The notes beneath the pieces were generated by a model. It saw nothing but the letters and a program-made list of their open reading frames with translations, did no database searches and had not been told where the DNA came from. Positions 52,693 through 61,005 of a DNA stretch of 64,000 nucleotides are shown here, in pieces. Position 1 is the stretch's first letter; each line of letters opens with the position of its first letter. Position numbers and translations under genes: made by a program. The DNA is from Niabella pedocola (GTDB lineage: Bacteria > Bacteroidota > Bacteroidia > Chitinophagales > Chitinophagaceae), in contig NZ_JAJNEC010000005.1 in NCBI RefSeq assembly GCF_021044425.1, forward strand, positions 1,674,001 to 1,738,000, given 5' to 3'.

Positions 52693-53178
52693 ATGCGATT
52701 CTTTTTTTATTTATCTGTTTTACTTTTATCACTGGCCCAGTGTAAGAAGGGTGAAATGTCGGCTCCTTCCGGACCTGCTGGTCCTGCCGGGGCGGCAGGG
52801 TCGACGGGTGCCTGCCCGGGACCCAATTGCACTTCCGTACGGTTTTATGTGGAATTGACTGACAAAAGCTCCGGAGTCAACTATATCAGCACTAATAATA
52901 TTGCGGCCACCGATATTGAACTCCGGAATGCCACCAACCAGGCCATCAGCTCCAATATTTCTATAGCCTCACCCGGCGACCTGAAAAGTGTGGTTATCCT
53001 TCCCATGCCCGACAGAACGCGGTTTTATCTCAAGGTCAGGACCTTTTTACTGGAAATATCTTATACATCCACATTGAACAGTTTGGGAATATATGAGATC
53101 AGTGATGTGAAAGTAAAAGACCATACACCTGTCTTCAGCAAAATTGCGGGAGGGTATCTTTTAAAAATTTCCGTTTAA
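52693..53178 (+). CDS. Collagen-like lipoprotein
   Basis: 161 residues from ATG 52693. The signal (FFFYLSVLLLSLAQC) predicts lipidation. Directly after comes a short Gly-X-Y run (SGPAGPAGAAGSTGACPGP), then a beta-domain of about 110 residues with many Ser, Thr and Asn. Collagen-like lipoproteins of this layout are common in this family and of unknown role. The frame opens upstream at 52657, but the signal begins at 52693. The stop lies 8 bp from the convergent protease stop. Confidence 0.82.
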   Translation: MRFFFYLSVLLLSLAQCKKGEMSAPSGPAGPAGAAGSTGACPGPNCTSVRFYVELTDKSSGVNYISTNNIAATDIELRNATNQAISSNISIASPGDLKSVVILPMPDRTRFYLKVRTFLLEISYTSTLNSLGIYEISDVKVKDHTPVFSKIAGGYLLKISV

Positions 53179-53186
53179 GCAAAAGG

Positions 53187-54386
53187 TCACTTCTTCGAAA
53201 TATTGATCACATTCATTACGGTTGTCAGCAACACTCCCTTTCGCCGGTAAATGATCTTTACTTTTCCATAAGTTGATTGCAGGGCCTGCTTCAGGTCATC
53301 CAGCTGCATTCCAAACCGGTTATTGATGGCCAGGATCTCATCACCTTCGTTTAGTCCTGCTTTTTCGGCCGGAGAGCCCGCGGGGATTTTACCCGTAACC
53401 GCTACACCATCGACCAGGTATAGTTCAATACCCGAGTACGCATAATCGAACGGAGATGTAAAAAAGCGGTTGGGCGTCAGGTGGATCTGCTGTTTCTCAT
53501 AGTTCAGGATCACATTGAACCTCCGGAAGATCTCGTTTCCGATCAATCCCCCCAGCGAGGGATACGAGGTTACATTATAATCATCATTAAAAATATTTAC
53601 CGGCACATTCCGGAAACGGTACGGACCGATGCGCAAGGACTTCATCACGGTCAGGTACATATCAACTCTTCCGCCCAAACCTTCGCCCTGCTTCAGGTAT
53701 CGCTTCCGCTTCGTTTTCAGAAAAGCGCTGTCGTTTACAAAGTCATCGGAAAACAAAACAGTAAGACCCGCACCCAGGTCAAATAAATAATTGAAGCCGC
53801 TCTTACGATTATCGCTGATCGTTGATTTCAGATAGGGCAGCATCCGTATATAGGGCCGCAACAAGTATCCGCCTTTGGGATATTTCATAGTACCCTTTGT
53901 ATAAAAATCGATCTCCTGTTTTTCATAATTGATCTTGAGGATATAACGGCTCAACACAGAATACCCGATAATTCCATCGATCTTTTGCCCATACAGGGAT
54001 GTAAGCACTTCATAATCGATGATGTGAAAATCCAGGCTGTCGATCTCGTATTCACCCAGGTGAAGGCTCCGCTTTTTTAAAAAACCTACTTTACGTACAC
54101 CGCCGATACCGCGGATGATCCGCTCCGGCGGTCCCGGCTTCAGCCCCAGGCTTTCCACAGTGGCAGAGTCCAGCGAAATACCTCCGCTTCCGGTATCCAG
54201 TATAAAATTGAGTGAATCCTTGAAATTATCCAGCAAGGCCTTAAATACAATAACACCACCGGTAAATTGTACAAAGGGAATGGTGACCAGGTGTTTGCTG
54301 GGCGGATCGATAAATTCCTCCTGTGCGGCTGTCTTTAAAAAGCAACACAAAAAAAGGAGCGTACAAAGTAAACGCAATCGTAACAT
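53187..54386 (-). CDS. Secreted aspartyl protease with PDZ domain
   Basis: 399 residues, with signal peptide (RLRLLCTLLFLCCFLKTAAQ). Two retropepsin-like lobes follow: the first with FILDTGSGGISLDS (DTG motif near 62-65), the second with LFDLGAGLTVLF (DLG). A C-terminal PDZ domain (about 315-395) has AGLNEGDEILAINNR. This is the Bacteroidota layout of a retropepsin-like protease with PDZ. The second motif has Leu in place of Thr in the DTG triplet, so it may be less active or substrate-shaping. Likely periplasmic; target unknown. Confidence 0.85.
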   Translation of the reverse strand: MLRLRLLCTLLFLCCFLKTAAQEEFIDPPSKHLVTIPFVQFTGGVIVFKALLDNFKDSLNFILDTGSGGISLDSATVESLGLKPGPPERIIRGIGGVRKVGFLKKRSLHLGEYEIDSLDFHIIDYEVLTSLYGQKIDGIIGYSVLSRYILKINYEKQEIDFYTKGTMKYPKGGYLLRPYIRMLPYLKSTISDNRKSGFNYLFDLGAGLTVLFSDDFVNDSAFLKTKRKRYLKQGEGLGGRVDMYLTVMKSLRIGPYRFRNVPVNIFNDDYNVTSYPSLGGLIGNEIFRRFNVILNYEKQQIHLTPNRFFTSPFDYAYSGIELYLVDGVAVTGKIPAGSPAEKAGLNEGDEILAINNRFGMQLDDLKQALQSTYGKVKIIYRRKGVLLTTVMNVINISKK

Positions 54387-54426
54387 TCATGAAGATTAAC
54401 CAGCGGTTACTAAAGTTAGTAAAAAT

Positions 54427-55605
54427 TCAGTCACGAAGCAACCAGGCAGGACTGCTCTTTCTCAATGTACCGATCGTATCCGTTACAAAGCGGATGGTAT
54501 GATCGATTTCTTCAGCGGTGGTATAGCGGCCGCAACTAAAGCGGATGGCCGCCTTTGCGCGCGCATCCGGCAACTGCATCGCCTTTAACACATACGACGG
54601 GTCCAGCGAACCGGAGGTACAGGCCGAGCCGGAAGAAACGGCAAGATCTTTATTCAGCGCCGACAATATTTCATTGCTGTTCAGATAGTCAAAGGAGGCA
54701 TTGCATACCTGGGGCAGCCGTTCGGATGCGGCACCATTGATATACACGTCCGGAATTCTCAGCAGTGCGGTTTCCAGTTGATCCCGGAAGGGCCGGAGGC
54801 GAAGGACTTCTTCCTGCATTGATTCCCGGCCAAGCGCCGCCGCTTTTCCAAACCCCACAATACCCGGCACATTCAGTGTACCACTCCGGATATGTTGCTG
54901 CTGTCCGCCACCGGTGATCTGCGCGGCCAGCCGTACGCGCGGATTCCTGCGGCTTACATACAAAGCACCTACTCCTTTGGGGCCATATAATTTATGACTG
55001 CTCAGCGCCATCAAACCCAGGCCGGCATCTTTTACATTAACGGGGATCTTACCCACCGCCTGCGTGGCATCTGAAAAAAATAATACCTGGCGTGCCCGGG
55101 CAATGGCGCCGATCTCGTTTATGGGCATCACTACACCGGTTTCATTATTGGCCCACATTACCGCAATAAGAATGGTGGCCGGTTTAATCGCCGCTTCCAG
55201 TGCCTGCAGGTTGATCTGACCGTTTTGATCTACATCCAGGTAGGTAATTTCCGCGCCGCTTTTTTCCAGCTCCCTGCAGGTATCCAGCACCGCTTTATGT
55301 TCTGTTTTTACGGTAATGATATGCCGGTCGGCTCCCGCATATAAATCACAAATCCCCCGCAATGCCAGGTTACAGCTTTCGGTAGCGCCCGAGGTAAAGA
55401 TGATTTCTTCCGGCCGCGCACCAATGAGTGCGGCTATCTGTTGCTGTGCTTCCTCTACTGCGGCCTTCGCCTTCCATCCAAAGGAATGACTGCTGCTGGA
55501 GGCGTTGCCATAGTGCTGTGTAAAATAGGGTAACATCGCTTCTACCACCCGGGGATCACAGGCAGTAGTGGCACAGTTATCAAGATATATCGGAAACCGG
55601 AGCAT
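54427..55605 (-). CDS. Cysteine desulfurase (IscS/NifS-like)
   Basis: PLP enzyme of 392 residues that takes sulfur from cysteine for Fe-S clusters and thio-modifications. It starts PIYLDNCATTACDPRVVEAM. PLP lysine is Lys205 in SSHKLYGPKG; TEHKAV (101-106) holds the cofactor-stacking His; the active cysteine is Cys329 in SSGSACTSG. The SSGSACTSGxxxPS motif is class I (IscS-type). No iscU, iscA or suf genes are adjacent, so the partner is not known. It follows a lipoprotein gene and a terminator. Confidence 0.93.
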   Translation of the reverse strand: MLRFPIYLDNCATTACDPRVVEAMLPYFTQHYGNASSSSHSFGWKAKAAVEEAQQQIAALIGARPEEIIFTSGATESCNLALRGICDLYAGADRHIITVKTEHKAVLDTCRELEKSGAEITYLDVDQNGQINLQALEAAIKPATILIAVMWANNETGVVMPINEIGAIARARQVLFFSDATQAVGKIPVNVKDAGLGLMALSSHKLYGPKGVGALYVSRRNPRVRLAAQITGGGQQQHIRSGTLNVPGIVGFGKAAALGRESMQEEVLRLRPFRDQLETALLRIPDVYINGAASERLPQVCNASFDYLNSNEILSALNKDLAVSSGSACTSGSLDPSYVLKAMQLPDARAKAAIRFSCGRYTTAEEIDHTIRFVTDTIGTLRKSSPAWLLRD

Positions 55606-55614
55606 GGGTCAAAT

Positions 55615-55647
55615 AAAAAAGCGCTGCCGGGTTCTTCTCAACAGCGC
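55615..55647 (-). terminator. Terminator of the 55.7-kb lipoprotein gene
   Basis: On the reverse strand GCGCTG pairs with CAGCGC (55621-55626 and 55642-55647), followed by six T (55615-55620). Confidence 0.72.
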
Positions 55648-55667
55648 CTGCACTAAATTAAGGAAAA

Positions 55668-56183
55668 TTATTTTGCGGGCTCCGCATCTAACGGAAGCTT
55701 GTTCTTTTCAGCAAAGGCCTCGCGCTCTTTTACAAAGGCATCATCGGCCAGGGTTTCTTCTTCCTGCAGCTTAATGATCAGTTCGTTTACCTTGTTATCT
55801 GCCAGGGCCGAATCCTTCACCTCTTTATATACTCTTGCAATTTCGGTGTAAGAGCCGCTGATCGACCGCTTATAAAAAGCAGCCAGCCGTATGGCGGCAT
55901 CGCGGTAGCTGGTATTTCCTTTATAGTCCGGAAGCTCTTTAAGATTGGTGGTGATGGAGTCTATCTGATGTACAAACCGGTCCAGTCCGGCGGTTGCAGT
56001 ATCATCACTGCCGGTTGTTTTCTGAACGGCAAATAAGGTTTGTTGCATTTGACCGATACGGGAAATGATGTACTGATCATAATCACCGGCCTTATCAAAT
56101 TTTTTTTTGCCGGCATCTCCACAGGCAGCGATGCCCGCAGCAAGACCTGCAAAAAGCAGGGTCATCCTAAAAAAAGATTTCAT
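55668..56183 (-). CDS. Small lipoprotein with coiled-coil-like body
   Basis: Not recognised. About 171 residues (ATG 56183; one 6 bp upstream is also possible). Lipoprotein signal LFAGLAAGIAAC, then a Lys/Asp-rich helix and long amphipathic helices (MQQTLFAVQKT, DRFVHQIDSITTNLKEL, KVNELIIKLQEEETLADDAF). It ends in AEKNKLPLDAEPAK. Probably an all-helical envelope protein. It is encoded between rnc and the cysteine desulfurase, on the same strand; a working link is not evident. Confidence 0.72.
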   Translation of the reverse strand: MKSFFRMTLLFAGLAAGIAACGDAGKKKFDKAGDYDQYIISRIGQMQQTLFAVQKTTGSDDTATAGLDRFVHQIDSITTNLKELPDYKGNTSYRDAAIRLAAFYKRSISGSYTEIARVYKEVKDSALADNKVNELIIKLQEEETLADDAFVKEREAFAEKNKLPLDAEPAK

Positions 56184-56308
56184 TTGCATAACTGTTGTTT
56201 TAAATAGCCGGGTACTTGTTTAACCAGGGCGGCCCGGGAGCAGACCGGTGTACCATGTTCGCATAAAATAACTTTATGCAGGCCTTTTGTTAATACGGAT
56301 TACGGAGT

Positions 56309-57037
56309 TTACAGGCCTTCTTCGCTATTATTAATTCCGAGTGAAGTTACAGCGAGGCTGGCCGCTATCTGGGAGGCATCTTTTTTATTAAATGCTTTTC
56401 CCTGTGCTATTATTTCTCCATCAACAACTGCACCAATTGTAAATAACCGCCGGCCATTTTCCAGTTTTTCTTCAATGGTTACAAATTCCAGTGTTTTGCC
56501 TTGTTTGTTAGCCCAGCCGTATAGTTTGTTTTTATGATTGATTTCCCGCAGCTCCAGTTCATCCATGAACATATGCGGGGCAATGATGTAATTATATACC
56601 CATTTGCTGGTTTTTTTATAGCCCAGGTCCAGGTAAATGGCGCCCACCAGGGCTTCCAGTGTATTTCCAAAAATGTGGCTGCCCCTTAAGGTATGGTCCT
56701 GTTTGTTGAAATGGGCGATCTTTTTCAGATCCATTTTCAGCGCCACTTCATTCAGCTGCTGGCGGTTCACCATTTTGCTGCGCATCTCGGTTAAAAAACC
56801 TTCTCCCTGGTAAGGGTACCGTTTAAAAAGATAATCGGCCACCAGGGCGCTTAGCACGGCATCCCCCAAATACTCCAGGCGCTCATTGTTTTCATCCACA
56901 TTTTCTCCAAGTGAGCGGTGGGTTAGCGCTGTTTTGTATAAAGAAATATTATCGGGAGCAAATCCCAATATGTTGCGTAACTGCTTTTTTAAAGCGGCAT
57001 CGTTTTTTTCCTTAAAAATCCCTCTTATAAAATTCAC
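56309..57037 (-). CDS. rnc: Ribonuclease III
   Basis: Double-strand-specific endoribonuclease for rRNA and mRNA processing. The 242-residue product has the signature NERLEYLGDAVL with Glu52, Glu55 and Asp59, a second metal ligand in NTLEALVGAIYLDLGY (Glu128), and a C-terminal dsRNA-binding domain from about 175 (VVDGEIIAQGKAFNKKDASQIAASLAV). It starts 6 bp after fabF and is in the acpP-fabF-rnc block common to Bacteroidota. Confidence 0.97.
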   Translation of the reverse strand: MNFIRGIFKEKNDAALKKQLRNILGFAPDNISLYKTALTHRSLGENVDENNERLEYLGDAVLSALVADYLFKRYPYQGEGFLTEMRSKMVNRQQLNEVALKMDLKKIAHFNKQDHTLRGSHIFGNTLEALVGAIYLDLGYKKTSKWVYNYIIAPHMFMDELELREINHKNKLYGWANKQGKTLEFVTIEEKLENGRRLFTIGAVVDGEIIAQGKAFNKKDASQIAASLAVTSLGINNSEEGL

Positions 57038-57043
57038 AGATGA

Positions 57044-58294
57044 CTATGAATATTTTTTTACAATGACACAGGCATTATGACCGCCAAACCCAAAGGTATT
57101 ACTCAGTGCTACATTGATGGTGCGCTCCTGCGCCTTGTTAAATGTAAAATTCAATTTCGGGTCCAGTTCGGGGTCGTCGGTAAAATGGTTAATAGTAGGC
57201 GGTACAATATTATGTATAACGCTTTTGATACATGCAATGGCTTCTATCACTCCGGCGGCGCCCAAACAATGGCCGGTCATACTTTTTGTAGAGCTGATGT
57301 TGAGCTCATACGCATGCGCGCCAAATACTTCAAGAATAGCTTTTGTTTCTGCAATATCGCCCAGCGGTGTGGACGTGCCATGTGTGTTTATATAGTCTAC
57401 ATCTTCGGGCCGGATATGGGCATCCTTCATCGCCTCGATCATTACATTCTTGGCCCCCAATCCTTCCGGATGTGGAGCCGTTATATGATGCGCATCGGCC
57501 GTAGCGCCGCCGCCGATCACTTCACAATAAATGCGGGCACCGCGTTTTTTTGCGTGCTCCAGCTCTTCAAAAATCAACACACCGGCGCCTTCGCCCATTA
57601 CAAAACCATCACGGTCTTTATCATAAGGGCGACTGGCGGTTGTGGGGTCATCATTCCGCTCGCTCATGGCCTTCATAGCGTTAAATCCGCCTACTCCGGC
57701 TTCACTGATCACGGCTTCGCTGCCCCCCGTTACAATAATGTCGGCTTTGCCCAGTCGTATCAGGTTGATGGCATCAATCATCGCGTTGGTACTGCTGGCG
57801 CAGGCACTTACTACAGAATAGTTGGGACCACGGAGATTATGGCGCATGCTGATCTGCCCCGCCGCAATATCCAGGATCATTTTTGGAATAAAAAAGGGAT
57901 TAAAACGGGGCGTACCGTCGCCTTTGGCAAAATCCATTACCTCATGCTGGAAGGTAATCAGCCCCCCGATACCGCTGCCCAATACCACACCAATGCGGTC
58001 AGGGTTGATATTTTCCTTTGTAAGACCGGCATCTTTAACAGCCTGATCACTGGCTACCAAAGCAAACTGGGTAAACCGGTCTACCTTACGGGCTTCCTTT
58101 TTATCAAGAAACTGTGTAGGGTCAAAATGCTTTACTTCGCAGGCAAATCGTGTTCTGAACTTACTGGCATCAAATAAGGTGATCGGCGCTGCACCCGAAA
58201 CGCCATTAATCAGCCCGTTCCAGTAGTCGTCCACTGTATTTCCCAACGGTGTTAATGCGCCCATCCCGGTTACAACGATCCTTTTAAATTCCAT
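57044..58294 (-). CDS. fabF: Beta-ketoacyl-ACP synthase II
   Basis: Condensing enzyme of fatty-acid elongation, 416 residues. It has VVTGMGALTPLGN at the start, the nucleophile Cys165 in VVSACASSTNAM, the active-site histidines in NTHGTSTPLGD and STKSMTGHCLGAAG, and the C-terminal SNTFGFGGHNACVI. Length is normal. It lies 112 bp after acpP, with a palindrome between, and 6 bp before rnc. Confidence 0.97.
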   Translation of the reverse strand: MEFKRIVVTGMGALTPLGNTVDDYWNGLINGVSGAAPITLFDASKFRTRFACEVKHFDPTQFLDKKEARKVDRFTQFALVASDQAVKDAGLTKENINPDRIGVVLGSGIGGLITFQHEVMDFAKGDGTPRFNPFFIPKMILDIAAGQISMRHNLRGPNYSVVSACASSTNAMIDAINLIRLGKADIIVTGGSEAVISEAGVGGFNAMKAMSERNDDPTTASRPYDKDRDGFVMGEGAGVLIFEELEHAKKRGARIYCEVIGGGATADAHHITAPHPEGLGAKNVMIEAMKDAHIRPEDVDYINTHGTSTPLGDIAETKAILEVFGAHAYELNISSTKSMTGHCLGAAGVIEAIACIKSVIHNIVPPTINHFTDDPELDPKLNFTFNKAQERTINVALSNTFGFGGHNACVIVKKYS

Positions 58295-58324
58295 AAACTG
58301 GTTGTCCTTATTTTTTATGATAAA

Positions 58325-58362
58325 ACCGCCTTTGTATATGGATGACCACAGTCAAAGGCGGT
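58325..58362 (-). terminator. Hairpin between acpP and fabF
   Basis: ACCGCCTTTG (58325-58334) pairs perfectly with CAAAGGCGGT (58353-58362). The T-run on the reverse strand is weak, so it may be an attenuator or mRNA processing/stability element that sets ACP above FabF levels, not a full terminator. Confidence 0.6.
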
Positions 58363-58406
58363 GTATGAGTTGTTTTACTTTAAAGCCAAGTTGGCTAGCC
58401 AATAAA

Positions 58407-58643
58407 CTACTTGGCGTGCTCTTCCAAATAAGATACAGCCTGACCAACAGTAGTAATTGTTTCGGCTTGCTCATCTGGAATAGAAATATTGAATTCTTTT
58501 TCAAATTCCATGATCAGTTCAACGGTATCCAATGAATCGGCACCGAGATCATTTGTAAAAGAAGCTTCATTCGTTACTTCTGCTTCGTCAACGCCCAGTT
58601 TGTCAACGATGATTTTTTTAACTCTTGATGCAATGTCTGACAT
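58407..58643 (-). CDS. acpP: Acyl carrier protein
   Basis: Carrier of growing acyl chains, 78 residues. The 4'-phosphopantetheine site is Ser37 in DLGADSLDTVELIMEFE, and the protein is acidic with the expected helices. It is the first gene of the acpP-fabF-rnc group, and a TAnnTTTG -7 element lies 25 bp upstream of the start. Confidence 0.97.
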   Translation of the reverse strand: MSDIASRVKKIIVDKLGVDEAEVTNEASFTNDLGADSLDTVELIMEFEKEFNISIPDEQAETITTVGQAVSYLEEHAK

Positions 58644-58667
58644 ATCTTATTAATTTAGTTATTGGTG

Positions 58668-58675
58668 CAAAAATA
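58668..58675 (-). promoter_or_regulatory. Putative acpP -7 element (TATTTTTG on the reverse strand)
   Basis: Exact TAnnTTTG match, 24 bp upstream of the ATG at 58643. The -33 partner is not clear. Confidence 0.5.
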
Positions 58676-58808
58676 GAGTTTTTGACCAAAATTGCATCGG
58701 AAAGAAAAAAAAAACTAAAAATGCTCCGGAACACCTAAAAATCCTTAATTTACGATACAAATTCCAGCTTTAGCCACCTATGATCTTTATCAAATCTTAA
58801 ACCGTTTT

Positions 58809-59237
58809 ATGGCATTAAAAATTATAGATCATGGTTCAAAGGAATACCAGCAAATGGTTGAGCTTCGTAATGAAATATTGCGAAAACCACTAGGGTTGCT
58901 GTTGACCGAAGAAGACATTAATGCCGACAAAAATAATATCCTGATTGGTGCATTTGAAGATGAAAAAATGCTGGGTTGTTGCATGCTGGTAAAACAATCC
59001 GGGCAAATTGTGTTACTGCGGCAAATGGCCGTGATCTTCGACCTCCAGGGAAAAGGCATCGGCCGGGCGCTGATGCAGTTTGCCGAAAACATTGCCCGGG
59101 ATATGGGCTACCGTGAAATTTCGATGCATGCCCGCAAAAATGCGGCAGGTTTTTACGAAAAAATGGGGTACCGGGAATCCAGCAATGAATTCACCAATCT
59201 TACTATTCCTCATATTGTTATGAAGAAATATATTTAG
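58809..59237 (+). CDS. GNAT family N-acetyltransferase
   Basis: 142-residue acyltransferase of GNAT fold. The acetyl-CoA loop is LQGKGIGRALM, with the following helix and the C-terminal HARKNAAGFYEKMGYRE motif. N-terminal KIIDHGSKEYQQMVELRNEILRKPLGL is typical of small ElaA-like GNATs. The acyl acceptor is unknown. The gene is rightward, divergent from acpP, and its stop is 7 bp from the convergent YcxB-like gene. Confidence 0.9.
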   Translation: MALKIIDHGSKEYQQMVELRNEILRKPLGLLLTEEDINADKNNILIGAFEDEKMLGCCMLVKQSGQIVLLRQMAVIFDLQGKGIGRALMQFAENIARDMGYREISMHARKNAAGFYEKMGYRESSNEFTNLTIPHIVMKKYI

Positions 59238-59244
59238 CGTACGG

Positions 59245-59742
59245 CTACTTCCGCCGTATCTTATCCATCAGCAGGTTCCGGAACTTTGATACTTCATCGC
59301 TGTCAGCGAAGGCCGACTTAGGCACTAACAAGAACGATCGTTCGTCAAAGTACAGGTGAAAGAAATGCGGACTTTCCCGGTGCGAATGCAGGGCCGTGTA
59401 AGGCCAGCTCCGTTTTCCCTTTGTATGTTCCAGCGTAAAGTCAACATCGCTGAAGTACATGGTAAATTCATGCCGGAAGGTTTCTGCACGCCGGTACACC
59501 ACGCCGGGCAGGATGAACCAGAGACTGATCATTAATAACAGCCATAAAAAAGAGTTGATGAGGAACGCAACCGGCGTGATCTTATGCAAGGCATACAATA
59601 CCAGTGAAAGAATGGCAAACACATTTACCAGGATGATCATGATCCGGATCTCTTTTTTGGAAATAAAATGATAGCGCAGTGCCTGGATCACCTGTTTTTT
59701 ATCGTAACCGAAATGGATCGTCATTGTGTATTTTTTTGGCAT
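59245..59742 (-). CDS. YcxB-like membrane protein
   Basis: 165 residues. Two membrane segments (about 34-54 and 60-80; IMIILVNVFAILSLVLYAL and FLINSFLWLLLMISLWFIL) separate a short N-terminus from a C-terminal domain with PYTALHSHRESPHFFHLYFDERSFLLVPKSAF, which matches YcxB-like C-terminal domains. Function unknown. The start may also be the ATG at 59724. Confidence 0.78.
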   Translation of the reverse strand: MPKKYTMTIHFGYDKKQVIQALRYHFISKKEIRIMIILVNVFAILSLVLYALHKITPVAFLINSFLWLLLMISLWFILPGVVYRRAETFRHEFTMYFSDVDFTLEHTKGKRSWPYTALHSHRESPHFFHLYFDERSFLLVPKSAFADSDEVSKFRNLLMDKIRRK

Positions 59743-59983
59743 TTGCCGGGCTAAAGATAAGCCTAAAACAGAAAAACCGCCCGCAGGTTCATCCGTCCCG
59801 TTAAAATTAAAACAAGGCCTTACGAACAGTCCGGCCGGCGTATACTTATCGCATCGTACCAGCGTTGCACACGTGCTTTTTTATAATCAATTGATTGGCA
59901 ATCATTGTTTTCCTACTTTAAATAGCCCTGCATGCCGGAGCCGCCGGATACCGGGGCAATGCATTCCCGCTTTTTTAAATTAA

Positions 59984-60012
59984 GAAGCGAACCTGTGTTA
60001 CAGGTTCGCTTC
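59984..60012 (-). terminator. Terminator of the DksA-like gene
   Basis: A perfect 13-bp stem (GAAGCGAACCTGT, 59984-59996, with ACAGGTTCGCTTC, 60000-60012) with a 3-nt loop, 25 bp after the stop codon. The reverse-strand tail is TTAATTTAAAA, so the T-run is short but adequate. The stem could act on either strand. Confidence 0.75.
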
Positions 60013-60037
60013 CGGAATTATTTATGAGCCGGCTCAA

Positions 60038-61000
60038 CTAACGGTTCATCATCGATTTTGCTTCCATGCTTAAAGTAGCATGCGGCACGGCACGCAGACG
60101 AGCTTTGTCGATCAGGTGACCGGTTACCCGGCAGATGCCGTAGGTTTTGTTCTCCACACGCATCAGGGCTTTTTCCAGGTGATCGATAAAAGTGATCTGG
60201 CGGCTGGCCAGCTGACTCAGCTGCTCCCGTTCCATACTCACACTGCCGTCTTCCATGGTCATGTAGCGGCCTTCATCCATATCACCGCCTTCATCCCTGC
60301 GGGTGATCAGACCCTGCAAATATGCCAGTTCCTTTTTTGCCGCATCCAGCTTCCGCAGGATGATCTCTTTAAATTCTGTCAGATCGCTATCTGAATAACG
60401 GATCACCGAAGTTGCTTTTTCGATTGCCGGAGTATCCAGTACGCTCTTTGTAAAATCCGGCTGATATTTTACCGAACTTTTTGTAGATAGTTTGGGAACT
60501 ACTACTTTTTTAGGAGCTTTTGCTGCCTTTTTATCTTCTTTTGTTTCTTTTTTTGCCACGCTTTTTTCTATTACAGGTACCAATTCTTTAACAGCCGGCT
60601 TTTTTGCCGCTGCCTTTTTTTCGTTTGCCGGAGCCGGAGTTGCTTTGTTGCCCGACTTGGCCGCCACCTTCACGGGTGTTTTTGCCGCGGATTTCGACGA
60701 CGCTTTTACAGGTGCTGCACTTACCGGTTTTGCAGGTGTTTTTGTTGTTTTGCCAGCCGGACGCATGGTTGCTCCGCTGCGTGCAGGGGTTGCTTTCTGT
60801 GTTGCTTTACTGCTGACGGCGGGTTTAGCTGCAGCCTTTACCGGAGTTTTAGGTTTGCTGGCTTTCCCACTTGCAGCGCTTGCAGATTTTGCAGGGGCTT
60901 TTGCTGCTTTCCCTCCGGCTGCTTTTGCAGCTTTTGCGGGAGCAGCTTTAGTGCTGGTAGCGCGGGCAGGCTTTGCTGCGGTTTTCTTCTTTGTAGCCAT
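60038..61000 (-). CDS. DksA/TraR-like protein with histone-like Lys/Ala/Pro tail
   Basis: 320 residues. Residues 1 to about 185 are low-complexity and rich in Lys, Ala and Pro (KKKTAAKPARATSTKAAPAK and many similar runs), like histone H1 or bacterial Hc1 tails, and would bind nucleic acid. The C-terminal third (about 205-320) is DksA-like: a coiled coil with FKEIILRKLDAAKKELAYLQG and the core KTYGICRVTGHLIDKARLRAVP. Of the four zinc cysteines of DksA only one remains (Cys290), so no standard zinc finger forms. It lies 5 bp after ileS, probably co-transcribed. Confidence 0.88.
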   Translation of the reverse strand: MATKKKTAAKPARATSTKAAPAKAAKAAGGKAAKAPAKSASAASGKASKPKTPVKAAAKPAVSSKATQKATPARSGATMRPAGKTTKTPAKPVSAAPVKASSKSAAKTPVKVAAKSGNKATPAPANEKKAAAKKPAVKELVPVIEKSVAKKETKEDKKAAKAPKKVVVPKLSTKSSVKYQPDFTKSVLDTPAIEKATSVIRYSDSDLTEFKEIILRKLDAAKKELAYLQGLITRRDEGGDMDEGRYMTMEDGSVSMEREQLSQLASRQITFIDHLEKALMRVENKTYGICRVTGHLIDKARLRAVPHATLSMEAKSMMNR

Positions 61001-61005
61001 TGTTG

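Noticed and set aside
57077..58177. Long open frame antisense to fabF (about 366 codons)
   Set aside because: It mirrors a certain gene in another frame, has no recognisable domain, and its composition follows the fabF codons.
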